Origin: Serpula lacrymans var. lacrymans S7.9
Taxonomy: Eukaryota > Basidiomycota > Agaricomycetes > Boletales > Serpulaceae
Direction of reading: 5' to 3'
Length of the DNA stretch: 64,000 nucleotides
NCBI RefSeq assembly: GCF_000218685.1
Contig: NW_006763294.1
Span: 248,001-312,000 of the forward strand
The position numbers and the translations under genes are program-made. Positions 18,643-29,449 of this stretch are shown piece by piece. Position 1 is the first letter of the stretch, and every line of letters begins with the position of its first letter. The notes under the pieces are model-generated. The model was not told the DNA's origin, ran no database searches, and was given only the letters and a program-made list of their open reading frames with translations.

Positions 18643-20340
18643 TGGCCAAATTTTCTGCCATCATTTAATGCTTGATTTAATCAGTAGCCACTTGTACATG
18701 TAGTTAAATAAATAGGCTGTTTCTTATGATGCAATTTATTCACAGTTTGCGACTCTGAAATGTGTTACAATGCTCAAAATACTATAGCACACCAACTCAG
18801 ATAGTAAAGCAACACAGCATGAAAGCATATGTTCTTGAATAAAAAATATGTCTGACTACAGCTATTCAAAATGACTCAAAGCTACACATTATTGTAATTG
18901 AAGGACAGATCCTCATTATTATGGATGACATAGATAAAGATAAGTGATTGACAAGGCCAGCAGCCAACATATTAGCAAGGAGAGTGGAGACAGCTCCATT
19001 ATTGATACTAGGAATGTCCTTAACAACCTGAATAAAATCAAGTGTCATCTGGAGCATATCATTCTGGTGCTGCTGATCTTCATGCCGGTGAACTGTTTTG
19101 GCCTTGGTATGCAAATCAAAATTCTCCTTATAGTGCTTATACTTCAGAACAATTGTTGCCTGCTCCTTTTCCACTTTCTTATATTAGACCTTTTCAATCA
19201 CAGCTTGATATTAGGCATTTCTGAGCACAATATCATCAGACTTGGATGCTAATTTGGCTGCTATTTTGTCCTTTGCAGTTTTGTTCTTTTCTTCTGATGC
19301 CTGTACAACAGGTTCCATCATCTTCTGCACAATCAGTATGCTACCTTCAAGGTGAGAACATTAGTGTTTACAAGGTTTTTCATAAAACTTCTCATCATCT
19401 TTATCCTTTCCCTTGCCACCTTCATTGTTGTTGGCCTAAAGAGTGCTTCTATCATTGGTTATCTTCTGTTTTTCCACCAGCTTTTTCCCTGATGCTGCTA
19501 ACTATGTGTGTAATGTATCCCCAACAAAGATACTTGCAGCACAATAACCACCATGGATGCTAGGTGCTGAGAACCCCCACAGATACTTGTGGTAGGTGAG
19601 ACACTGATAGGAGACTGAGTGGGCTGAGGTTGTTTCTGCTGCTTGGCCGATATGTCGATTTGAAAGTTGGAAAATGCAGAGTTGAGAGAGGAGAATGAGT
19701 GATTTCCCTGAAAAAAAAGACAAAAGCAGGCCATGTAACAACCAAGAGTTAGCTACTCTGGCGCACACAGGAACACACTATAAAGGTAGTGAATGGGGAG
19801 TGGTTACCCCTTAGGCTGCAGAGAGTTTGTTGGTTAACAAGGAGTCTCCTGGATCTATTGGGGTATATATACTAATACAGAGTGTTTGTACTTATGTACT
19901 GTACAGTTGATAAAGTCAGTGGCTGATGATGTCATGGGGCCTAGCCCACATGACCAGCTCCACTGTGTGAGAGAGTTGTATCTAAAATAAGAAGAAGGCA
20001 ATGAAGCGCGAGAAAGAGGAGTTTGAACAAAAGGGGAAGTGCCGCGTGGCACCATGTGTGAAAGCTAAAGTATACAAGGTTAAAGCGGAGAATGAAAATG
20101 AAGGAAAGGTCCGAAAATTGTGTTATCGTAACAGGCCATTATAAGTGTCACTGAAAAGGGAGTTTACTGCTATATTGGCTGCTTGCTCCATTTTAAGAGA
20201 TGGAGCCAATGAAGCAACATTAGGTGGGGAGAAAGGATGAGGGAGAGTGTCTTGATCGCCAGATGCACCAAATACAGGTGAGAGCAGTGATCCAATATAG
20301 AAGGAGTTCCCATGTGTAGTCTGTTGCAGCAGATTCAATC
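18643..20340 (-). pseudogene. Remnant of an uncharacterised ORF split by a solo LTR
   Basis: On the minus strand an upstream piece (20,338 down to 20,139; MNLLQQTTHGNSFYIG to NIAVNSLFSDTYNG) is separated by the solo LTR-B from a downstream piece rich in Gln/Pro/Ser (19,720-19,560; FSSLNSAFSNFQIDI and QKQPQPTQSPISVSP). Further on there is a coiled-coil-like piece (19,174-18,940; MEKEQATIVLKYKHYKEN). Frames change and stops intervene. Without the LTR the junction would read ...ATGGCC TGCTTTTGTC..., so the LTR landed in the ORF or in an adjoining intron. No family could be named; domain content suggests a DNA-binding/regulatory-type mushroom ORF at best. 18,643-18,860 shows no coding sense. Confidence 0.35.
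19734..20133 (-). repeat. Solo LTR-B with 5-bp target-site duplication
   Basis: Plus-strand tips are TGTAACAACCAAGAG and TTATCGTAACA (400 bp), the reverse of the LTR at 22,208-22,656. It is flanked by perfect GGCCA repeats at 19,729-19,733 and 20,134-20,138. Presence of both tips, no internal sequence and a 5-bp duplication is the signature of LTR-LTR recombination after a Ty3/Gypsy insertion. Confidence 0.9.
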
Positions 20341-22207
20341 CTTGTTAGCCCCATGGAAGCTTGTTTGACAACAACAGAGCCCAGTTTGACAGTGTCTGAG
20401 ACCAGTTTTATCTCACAGCTATGGGGGGATCCTTTATCCAGGGCCGCCCTTCAGCATACTTTTGTAATAGTATTAGTACAGCCACATAGAAATTGTAGAA
20501 AATACTCACATTAAGATTGAAAATTTGTGAGCAATCAGGCACCATGGACTCATGAGCACTGCCAGTAGGGTGGTGTCCTTGAATGCCAGACTGCTGCTCA
20601 GCATGGCTTTGGCATGACTTCCTCTTCCTCAGAAATAGTAGATTGTATACATATTCTGTAGGGTCTTGGCTGGGGTTGTCCGAGAAAATGAAGTGTTATT
20701 CTTTAGCATTTTGGTCCAGCAATCAATCAGTATATGATGATATGATGAGGCCCATGTGATCCTTGTAGGGAGGCCTGAGCTACTATCCTTGAAGACTATG
20801 TTTTCAATGGAGTCATTATTGGACACATTGCTGATATTGCCATTGTTGACAGCAGGCTAAATTAAAGGATAACACAATGTCTCTGGTGTTACAATACACA
20901 ATTCTCAGAATTTCAAACCTTTAGCCTCTGTTTCAACTTTCTTTTAGACTTTTGTGCTATATGGCACTTTCCTTCCCAACTTTACTTTCTTGCGCTGCAC
21001 TGCTTCATCTGTGACAACGCCAACAAGACACAGTCTTGGGGCACTGGAGCACAACAACAACAACAACTCAATGGAGGAAAGGAAGCATACAACCTATCAA
21101 AGGAGGGAACTTGCTATACTAATATTTAGTGTTGCTGCAGTTTGGTTATGATTGGTTTTGATTCAGTTATTATTAGTTAATGCCTAATTTGGTTTATAGA
21201 AATCAATTTAATTACAAACCATAGTTTCAGTTTAGTTTCAATTTATAACTGACTCCAAACTGAGATGGCACTTTCTTTAGTCATCCCACTTATCTCATCA
21301 GTCAGGTTGACAATGCCATTGGTCACTCTCATGGAATTAGCAAGTATCTCATTCTGATATTTTGATTACCAATAAACTCATCCACTATCAGTGTCTACAA
21401 TCTGTTCTCTGCTAAAGTCAAGGAGTCTACTGGCTGTGGTCTCCATGCTCTCGCTGCATTTTATTGGGGTTAGGGTTTCTGTGCGCAGATGTGCACAGAG
21501 GGTAGGGTTAGGATTTAGCATCTCCTACTGTTGCAATGTTAGCATACACACAGGAGCCCACTGCATGTTGGAGCCTTGGAGATATAGCTGTTGTTTATTT
21601 AGGAGGTAGTATAAACTGCAGGGAAGAGAGTATCATTTGCGTTTAGCACATATAAGAATGTTGATAAGTGGACAGAGGAGCGTAATGGGCATAAATGGTT
21701 TCCACCAGTTACAAACTATTTTAAATCACAATTTTTTAAAAATCAAACTATAAATAACCATTAGTAAGCCAAACCTTGGTTTAGTTGGTCACATAATTTC
21801 CCACCGGTTTTAACTGGTTTGAGCTACAAACTGCGGCAATACTACTAATGTTGGTAGACACTAGAAGAGGACTCACTGAGTCCCTCCCCATGTATTGCTC
21901 CAGTATATATGTATATATACTAAAATATATGTGGTACTGTACAGTTGGGAATAAAGTTCAAAGTCTAATGTCTAGCATGTGACTATGAAAAGTCCAAAAT
22001 GTAAAGTAAAGTCAATGGTCACATAATCAGTCATGTGACTTGGAAAATGAAAAGTAAAAGTGCAAAAGTGAAGCATAAGTACACAGGCGCTGGTATGTCA
22101 GTTGTAACAGCAAGTGGGGACCCCCAATTGCATTTTTTTACTTTTACACATTAAACAAGTTGTTATATTGGTGCAACCAAAGCAACAAGTGGATGTCAAT
22201 GCTCTCC
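20341..22207. other. Transposon-derived stretch without an intact gene
   Basis: No credible gene. About 20,950-21,010 (GCACTTTCCTTCCCAAC, CTTGCGCTGCACTGCTTC) resembles an internal piece of LTR-B in plus orientation, followed by a short (CAA)n at 21,051-21,067. About 21,865-21,965 (GGACTCACTGAGTCC, GTACTGTACAGTTG) resembles the LTR-B relic at 60,210-60,280. The rest is AT-rich, with no ORF above 75 codons that looks protein-like. Confidence 0.5.
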
Positions 22208-22656
22208 TGTTACGATAACACATTTTTGGACCTTTCCTTTTATTTTCATTCTCCGCTTTAACCTTTACTATAGTTTTCACACTCTGTGCCATGCAGCACT
22301 TTCCCTTTGTTCAAACTCCACTTTCTTGCACTGCACTACCTTTCTTCTTATCTTAGATACAACTCTCTCACGCAGTGGAGTGTATACGGGCTAGGCTCTA
22401 TGACATCATCAGCCACTGCCTCTAACAACTGTATAGTACATACATACAAACAAACCTGTAACAGTATATAAACCCCAATGGATCAAGGAGACTCCTCAGT
22501 GAGTCCTCTTGTTGTATCCTCACAACTAACTTGTTGAAACCTAAGGGGTGATCCCTTTTATTACTCTCTGACCAGTCAACGGTACATACTGTTGATTGGT
22601 ATTCCCTTTTGCTTGTCTGAGTTGTGCGCCAGAGTAACTAACTCTTGGTTGTTACA
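22208..22656 (+). repeat. LTR-B, probable 5' LTR of a Gypsy A-type fragment
   Basis: Runs from TGTTACGATAACA to CTTGGTTGTTACA (449 bp), ending 13 bases before the gag ATG. It contains a TATA-like ACAGTATATAAACC at about 22,450 on the plus strand, so transcription points into gag. No TGG-initial primer-binding site follows the LTR, so this part may be deleted. Confidence 0.8.
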
Positions 22657-22669
22657 TCTCCTTCACAGG

Positions 22670-23540
22670 ATGGAACAAAAATTTGTGGTGTTAACCACTC
22701 AGAGCGGCAGGCTTCAGGCTAACCCCTTGCAAAAATTCAACAAAAAGGTTGATATTGTTGCTAACCCCAGCACTTTTGACAAAGACCAGGCTAAATTTGC
22801 TGAATGGTGGATTAAGCTCCAGATTTGGGTGAACTGCTGTCTTGTTGTGACTCAAAGGACCTGTGGCAGGTTGATATGCCCAAGTACAATTACAGGGGTG
22901 CTATACTTCTGGTTTCTGGCCAAGCTGGGACAACCTCAAGGCAAAGGTTGAAAAATATTTCAAGCCACAAACTGAGCGTGACTGGGCACACCAGCAAATC
23001 TGTTCCTTCAGACAAGGACACATAAGGACAGACAACTTTGTTACTCGGTTCCTGGCCCTCTTAATCCAAAGGAGCCTTGGAAATGAACACACAGTAGAGT
23101 TGTTGGAACAAAATATGGCACCAGCCATCGCCCAACAGCTCTACATACAGGGCAGAAGGGAGGACAACCTGTCAGAAGCAGCAGAAGCAGTCCAAGACAT
23201 TGGCAAAGCTCAGGAGCTCCACTAAATGCAATTTGGCAGTGTGCCCACCTACAAAAATAACAACACTTCTCAGAGGTGTCCTGGGTCATCAAATCAAAAT
23301 CAAAATCAAAATTATTCTCACGGGTTTAGGCCATTTGAGCTGCAACCAGGGCAGGGGGCCCCTATGGATATTGGTGCAGTCCAGGGTGGACAAATGCACA
23401 GATTTGAGGGAACTGCTATAGTTGTGGTCAAGAGGGACACATAGACCATCAAAATGGGGCACCAGGTGTGCCAATTAGAAAATGAACAACCAGACAATCA
23501 GCTCCATACTCTGGCTAGTTGTTTGTCACAATCTCTTACT
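22670..23540 (+). pseudogene. Gag fragment of the Gypsy A family
   Basis: ATG 22,670 starts MEQKFVVLTTQSGRLQ, then PSTFDKDQAKFAEWWIKLQIWVN, the capsid N-terminus of Ty3/Gypsy gag. A frame change near 22,840 deletes part of the capsid. Sense resumes in another frame with EKYFKPQTERDWAHQQIC, FVTRFLALLIQ, EQNMAPAIAQQLY and EAAEAVQDIGKAQELH (to 23,224). It then breaks again into QPGQGAPMDIGAVQGG and a degraded zinc-knuckle region. The end (MGHQVCQLENEQPDNQLH) matches the beginning of Gypsy A at about 5,100-5,165. The element stops there with no protease or pol. Confidence 0.75.
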
Positions 23541-23765
23541 TCTACCCTATCTAAAACCAATAATAATAATAAATCTACTATATCTATAATCTCTCCCAAC
23601 CTTATCTTATCATTATTCACATTACAAATCACGTGACAAATGACATACATTAGACACTTACCAATTGCTTCATGCTTTACGTATGTTGCTCAGTCAGCGC
23701 AAGTCACTGCTTGCAATTAAACTACTTGACTTTCTGTTAACTCAACATAAAAGTTAGGCTCTCAC

Positions 23766-24050
23766 TGTAACAACCAAAGTTTGTATACTCTGGCACACAA
23801 TAAGATAGGCAGAGAGTGGTGAGTGGAGGAGAGGATAATCTTCCTTATGGTAGGACCAAGTTTGTGATGGGTAAATAACAGGAGGACTCGCTGAGGAGTC
23901 TCCTTGATCTATTGGGGTATTTATACTACTACAGACTATTTGTACATGTGTACTATACAGTTGATGAAGGCATGGGGTTACTGATCTAGCCAATTGTACA
24001 TCCCTTGCTAAGGACCTTTCCACACAATTAGTAATTATGATAGATTACAC
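23766..24050 (-). repeat. Diverged LTR-B relic
   Basis: Starts TGTAACAACCAAAGTTTGTATACTC wording shared in part with 19,734 and 60,094 (TGTAACAACCAA, ACTCTGGC, GGAGTCTCCTTGATCTATTGGGGTAT, in pieces), then diverges after about 24,000. The inner tip typical of LTR-B is not recognisable. 24,050-24,370 is non-coding, with a promoter-like CACTATATAAGGAG at about 24,137, and may be the leader of another retroelement. Confidence 0.65.
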
Positions 24051-24376
24051 CACTTTTTTCTTTTTCTTATTGGTTAGGCACTTAGTCAGACCACTTTCTT
24101 ATTCTTTCCCCTGATTGGTCTGACCCTTGTTGTTCACTATATAAGGAGTTATAAGGAGTAGATACTTCATATATTATTCCTTAGTTCAATATTAATTTGG
24201 ATTCAAGCTCATATTGATACTCCTCAAAGCCATACTCAGCTTCATTATCTAATCAACAAGAACCTGACCTGATATTGGTTTTGTTATATAGCTTCATATC
24301 AGTTGCCTGACAACAGTGACCTTACCTGAATGTCAAGATCAGAGAATACAGTCCTAGGTGTGGTAAAAACTATTGG

Positions 24377-24565
24377 TTAGTACAGGTTCTGTGATTCTGG
24401 AGACTCTAGTATGCCATATTGTGTGAAATATTTCATAATGTGTTCTACTGTGCAAACTGAGACTCCTATACAATCTGCCACTTCATCCTCACTCAGCTGT
24501 GACATTGTTAGGAAGCAGATGACAATCCATTGGATCTCCATAGACACTTGACAGCCTGCAGGCAT
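24377..24565 (-). pseudogene. Helix-turn-helix fragment of a DNA transposase
   Basis: A 62-codon frame contains MEIQWIVICFLTMSQLSEDEV, ADCIGVSVCTVEHIMKYF. The pattern of two helices separated by a GVS turn is that of the homeodomain-like N-terminus of Tc1/mariner-like transposases found in mushroom genomes. No DDE catalytic domain follows (it would lie at lower coordinates). The HTH is inferred from residue pattern only. Confidence 0.5.
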
Positions 24566-25639
24566 TGCTGGAAAGGATGTTGAGATTAATGTTCAAGTGC
24601 AATGTTCAGCAAACTCACCACTAATCATTCTTTCCATTCCCATGCACAATTACTCAGCAATAAAGGGTCTACCAAAATGCAATTGCCAAACCCTGTTATC
24701 CTTTGCATTGGATGTATAACACATACTGCAGAATGCCTCATGCATCACAAAAATAACAGTGGTTTCTTGCTACAATAAATCCTCGGCAAGATATGCTCAT
24801 TTCTTTTGAGGGACCTTCAAGTTTTGTGATTTTTTTGCGGCAACAGGTCACATGAAATACACAATACTCAAAATTTCACTCAAGAACGACTGGGGACGAG
24901 CTTACCGACTCCGTTTACAAGTAGACTGACTGAAATGTTCAAACCTTGGTTATAGTGAGGTTGTCACCAACTCCATGCGGGTCGGGATGTTTTCCGGCAC
25001 GGGAGTGAGCACATGACTGTGGAACCGGGTAGATATGGCTGAATAAGGAAAGTATCGGAAATGACAGCCCGGACGAGCCGATGCCAGCTCAGTGCAAGAA
25101 GAGTTGCTTTGGGGCTTGCTGGACTGCGGGGAATCGCGACCAGGCCTTTATCTTTTCATTTCCTGTATTGCCCGACATACACTTCGCCATCGATATTGCC
25201 AGCTTCGAACGTTCAGGCGGGGCCTTCTCTATCTCGGCCGACAGCGGGGACTTTGGCCCGAACGTGCGTGAACGAGGATCAGAGCAGGTACGGCGAACTG
25301 AAGAAATTAGCACAGCGGCAAAACAAGCCAGATAAGACATACATAGCTTAGGGTGATACAGGAACAGGGAGCTACAGCATATACGGGCCCATACATCCCC
25401 AGAACACCTTCACTTGGTGAGCTCTAGCGTTCCTCGTTGTCTCAGCACCCATTAAACGCCATTCAGTCTATCACTGATCTCCGTTCGCAGTCTGTTGTAG
25501 TACCGTTGTCTATACACAGAGCAGCTATCAACCGTCACCAATTTTACCTGCAACGTTGAAGCAGCGTGCCCCAGTTCAAACTCCAATATCTACGAAATTC
25601 TATTGATATTAACATAGCCCGACGAACAGCGCTTCTGTA
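24566..25639. other. Boundary between transposon block and host genes
   Basis: No supported gene. Around 25,060-25,350 overlapping frames of 83-96 codons exist on both strands, but none resembles a known protein and they mutually overlap. The last ~250 bases are probably the promoter and 5' UTR of the RhoGEF gene. GC content rises near 25,060, marking the start of the host-gene block. Confidence 0.4.
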
Positions 25640-28600
25640 ATGCCAGAAAGCGATTTCAGAACTGATATCATGCCAAATGACACTAATGTTGTGCAACAGC
25701 TCGGTCTGGCCGCCTCGGACTCTATCGATGGCCCTACTAAACCAAGTACGGACATTACGGAAATAGTAAACGCCACGAGTCTCTTTCGTAGCCTCGAGGA
25801 CACGGGCAGCGTACAGGACCTTATCGACACCTTTGGATGTCCTCCCAGTTCTCTCACTACCAGCACTAACGCGAGCTTCGCTTCTTCATCCCCTTACGAT
25901 TCGACAAATCTCATCCGCAAAGTGCCTCACTCCCGCCGCGTGGGTTTCGCCCGTCCTCCTTCAAACTACAAACGTCCGCCAAGTTTAAACGATCTTTCTT
26001 CTTCTTCGCCCAACTCAGTTCCCTACTCCACTTCGCTCCAATCCTCTCGCTCTTCTCTCGATATCACACCTACCTCAGGATCGGACTCCCCAAACCCGGG
26101 TACTTCCCCTCCCGCTCCTCCTCCGCGCTCTCCGCTCAGACCTCCTCCACGCTCGTCTACTTCAGACTCCCCAAAGCCCACTCAGCCTAGGCAACTCGAA
26201 GAGGAGGAGCCTCCAGACAAACCATCTGAACAAGACCTCCTAAACTCTTCATCAGCCCTGGCTAAAGTCATGCCTTTACTACGGTCTCATAGTTTTGGTT
26301 CTTTGTCCGCCTTACTAGAGTCTCTCGACCCCGATGCACAAGCAAAACACACTTCTCGACGCTCCAAAACACCCGAGAAGGCTCTCCCCACTCCACCTGA
26401 CGACAACGTTCCTCCACTTCCATTCGCGTTAGCCTCACCTGGGTCTCAGCCGACTGTTTCTACCGTCACAGACGATGCAGTGTCAATTGCATCCTCGTTG
26501 TCACTCGCAATTGCGCCGACAATGACGAAGCGAACACATGCCCTACTAGAGCTTCTCACTTCAGAACGTGCTTATGCATCCGATCTCGCATTGATAAGGG
26601 ACATTCACATTCCGCTTGCACTAGGTAGGTACACTTTTCCTTTGTTCTACTCTATACTCACCGTTTTCGTAGGCCAGCCAGCACCCTTCAGCGTAGCTAC
26701 ACCCGTCACCCCGCCGACATCGTCTGGATCGTCGTCGCGCACGATGTCAACAGCATCGGACTCATCAACGTCATCATCGCAGATAGGACCCGCCATGACA
26801 CGAGACGACACGAAGATTGTTTTCAGCAACGTAGCCGAACTGGCAATGTTCTCCGACACGTTCGTCGAGCGCCTCGAGGATGCGCTCGGGTCAGTGTTGG
26901 AAGGGGGATTAGGCTACGATTGCGTAGGAGAGCTGTTTTTAGAGATTGTGAGTATATACATAAAGATTGGCTGACTGTCGTTCTAACAGTGGGCACAATA
27001 GATCCCTGCGTTGGAACCCCCATACAAGACGTATATCACCCGACATCCAACAGCGCTCGCTCACCTCAATGCTTTGCCCTCCAGCCCAGCCCTTACTTCA
27101 TATCTTGAACGCACACGTACGCTCGCCTCTTCACTTACTCACGCGTGGGATTTGCCCTCCCTCCTCATCAAGCCCGTCCAGCGTCTACTCAAATATCCTC
27201 TCCTCCTAGCCGCCATCATCGCTGAGACACCAGATGCTCACCCTGACAAGGAAAACTTACGTTTGGCACGCACACGTATGGAAGATGTCGCACGCAGCGT
27301 GAACGAAGGGCGCAGGCGGTGGGAAATCGTCAAAGAAGTGCTGAGCGCCAAAGTGGGGGAGGTACCGAAGAAGAAAGGCGTCGGGGTTGGGGTGACTGCC
27401 TCTGTAAACCTGAGTCGAATGAAGAGTCTGCGTGGGGTTAAGTTGAAGGAGAACAATGAGGAAGCGGAGCATGTGGCAGCGATGGAAGCTGAGCTCAAAC
27501 GCTACTCAACGTTCGTGAAACAGTTTGCAAAGGAGGTGGTAGATTGGCGGGCTACGGTGCATGTGCTGATCATGCGCCTGAGAGAATGGGCGGTTTCGTT
27601 CGGCAAAGTAATTGGGTTGTCGGAAACTCAGAAATCGGAGGCGTTTGATGCATTCATGACTGTCGTTAGCGACGAACTGCTTGCACTTTCGAACACTCTT
27701 GAGACAGACATCAAGAACCGCCTGCTACTTGACCTCGCAAGTCTTAAAGACTCGATGCAAGCCCCCTTCCGACTCATCGACGCTATGAACACCCTCGAAC
27801 CATTGCATTATGGCCTAGCTAACCTCAACTTCTCCAAGAACCGACCTCCTCCAGCTCTGCTCGAGGCATCACAGTCGTACCTTGCTTTGCGCGGGCAGCT
27901 TCGCACCGAGCTCCCAGACTACCTTACTCTGCTCGACAAAGGCATGGCCATGTGTGTGCTTGAACTCTCACGCCTACAATCGCGTTTCTGGGCCGACGTG
28001 CGGGATAGATGGGGTGATCTGTGGGACGCTCTTAGGGTTGAGGGAGAACGCAATGCTGGGGCAGATGAGACGCTAAGGGTGTGGTGGGAGCGTTGGGCAG
28101 ATGCAGAACGCCGCATTCTCGATATGAACATAATCAACCCTAAGAAGGTTTATGTCGAGCGGCCATCACGCCGACGCACCTCTGCAGCTGTAGTCACGAC
28201 GACACTCTCTGCACTAGACCCTTCCCACGCATTATCCCCCACCAGCACATCATCCAAACACCGTAGTCAGGGGTCAGTAGACTTTGGTGGCTCACACAGG
28301 CGAAGTGGGAGTAGCGCCGCTGGCACTGGTCTCAGCCAGCGACGCTCGAACGAAAGCCTCCGTTCAGGCAAATCAGGCAAATCAAAGACGAGTAGACATA
28401 GTCGTCCAGAAGAACCACAGCCCCAGTATGAATACTACCCTCACCCACCGCGTCCGACACCCACATCTGTCCCACAGCCATCCCCTACACATGTACCGAA
28501 ACCGTCGCGCACGAAGAGCGTGCCGATGGTCCCTCCGGTGCGTACGTCAACAACGTCGTCGTCGCATGTGTTGAGTGGGGAGGTCAGCCTTCCACCAAGC

Positions 28601-29101
28601 CCACTGCCTTACATCGACCTAGACGATGACCGTGGTCGGACACCTGCCCGTCGTCCAAGTCTAAAGAAGAAGATTACAGAAAGCCTTCGCCCGTCCTCAT
28701 CACATTCTCGTCACCGTCGCCGCTCATCGTCAGTCAAGTCACTTGGTGCACCTTCCCTTATAGCTCCATCGTATCACACAACAGACACTGCTCCATTACC
28801 GCCATACCAGGCTGCCGCTTCAATGGCCCGACGAGCCGAGTTGCAAGAGACTCGTGCACTATATTTATGTCGTGCGGTGCATCCGTGCAGCCCGCCAGAT
28901 GGAGTGTCCTATCGTAATTTACCTTTCTTCACACTTCAAGTTGGAAATGTCTACAGCGTGTTACGGGAATATGGACACCCGTCTACACACGAAGATCTGC
29001 CATTGTACGTAGATGATGGCGAGGACTGCCTACTTCTGGTTCGTGATCAGTCAGAAGACGTTGGATGGGCACTTGCGAGTTTCTTGATTCCATTGGATTA
29101 A
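25640..29101 (+). CDS. RhoGEF with DH, BAR and SH3 domains (Gef1/Tuba-like)
   Basis: Proposed CDS joins 25,640-26,624, 26,673-26,947 and 27,002-29,101 (introns of 48 and 54 bp, GT-AG), giving 1,119 aa. ATG 25,640 is the first in frame; an ATG 30 bases later is possible. Residues ~1-290 are a Ser/Pro-rich disordered arm. The DH domain begins KRTHALLELLTSERAYASDL and contains PPYKTYITRHP and the signature LLIKPVQRLLKYPLLL. A helical BAR-like domain follows (YSTFVKQFAKEVVDWR ... SRFWADVRDRWGDLW), then a Ser/Arg-rich linker and a C-terminal SH3-like module (LYLCRAVHPC ... VGWALASFLIPLD). DH domains load GTP onto Rho-family GTPases, and the DH-BAR arrangement points to a Cdc42 activator at membranes, as in fission yeast Gef1 and animal Tuba. 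No PH domain is seen, as expected when BAR replaces it. It is convergent with the FAD oxidoreductase. Confidence 0.9.
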
Positions 29102-29449
29102 TGTGTACCATATGTGATATCCATCTCCTATGATTTACTGTCATTCATCTATCGATATTTGTGTTCATGCCACATTCTTTCATTTCCTACTTACACGACA
29201 CATTTCTTTTTTGTCAATTCCTTTCTCTTTTTTAGATGTTGTACAAAAGCGTTCAGTCGTAGTTTAACTAGTCTTCGCTCGTATACCATAGGGAGCATAG
29301 GCACCCATAGTCATTAACTGTAATACCCAGTGTGCATACACAGCAACGTGCAATGAATTCCAGTAGTATTCAAGTCTGGCTGCATTTAATAACCAAGAAA
29401 TAGCGTACATGAGCATGACAACAGATGGAACGACCCAGATACATATTCA

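Noticed and set aside
21463..21520. Telomere-like GGGGTTAGGGTTT and GGGTAGGGTTAGG
   Set aside because: Only two or three degenerate units separated by other sequence; too few for an interstitial telomere array.
23286..23313. AATCAAAATCAAAATCAAAAT direct repeat (in part) as a CRISPR or satellite
   Set aside because: A short microsatellite of about four 6-base units inside a gag fragment.
25061..25351. Overlapping frames of 83-96 codons on both strands upstream of the RhoGEF
   Set aside because: They overlap one another in different frames and resemble nothing; local GC richness removes stops by chance.
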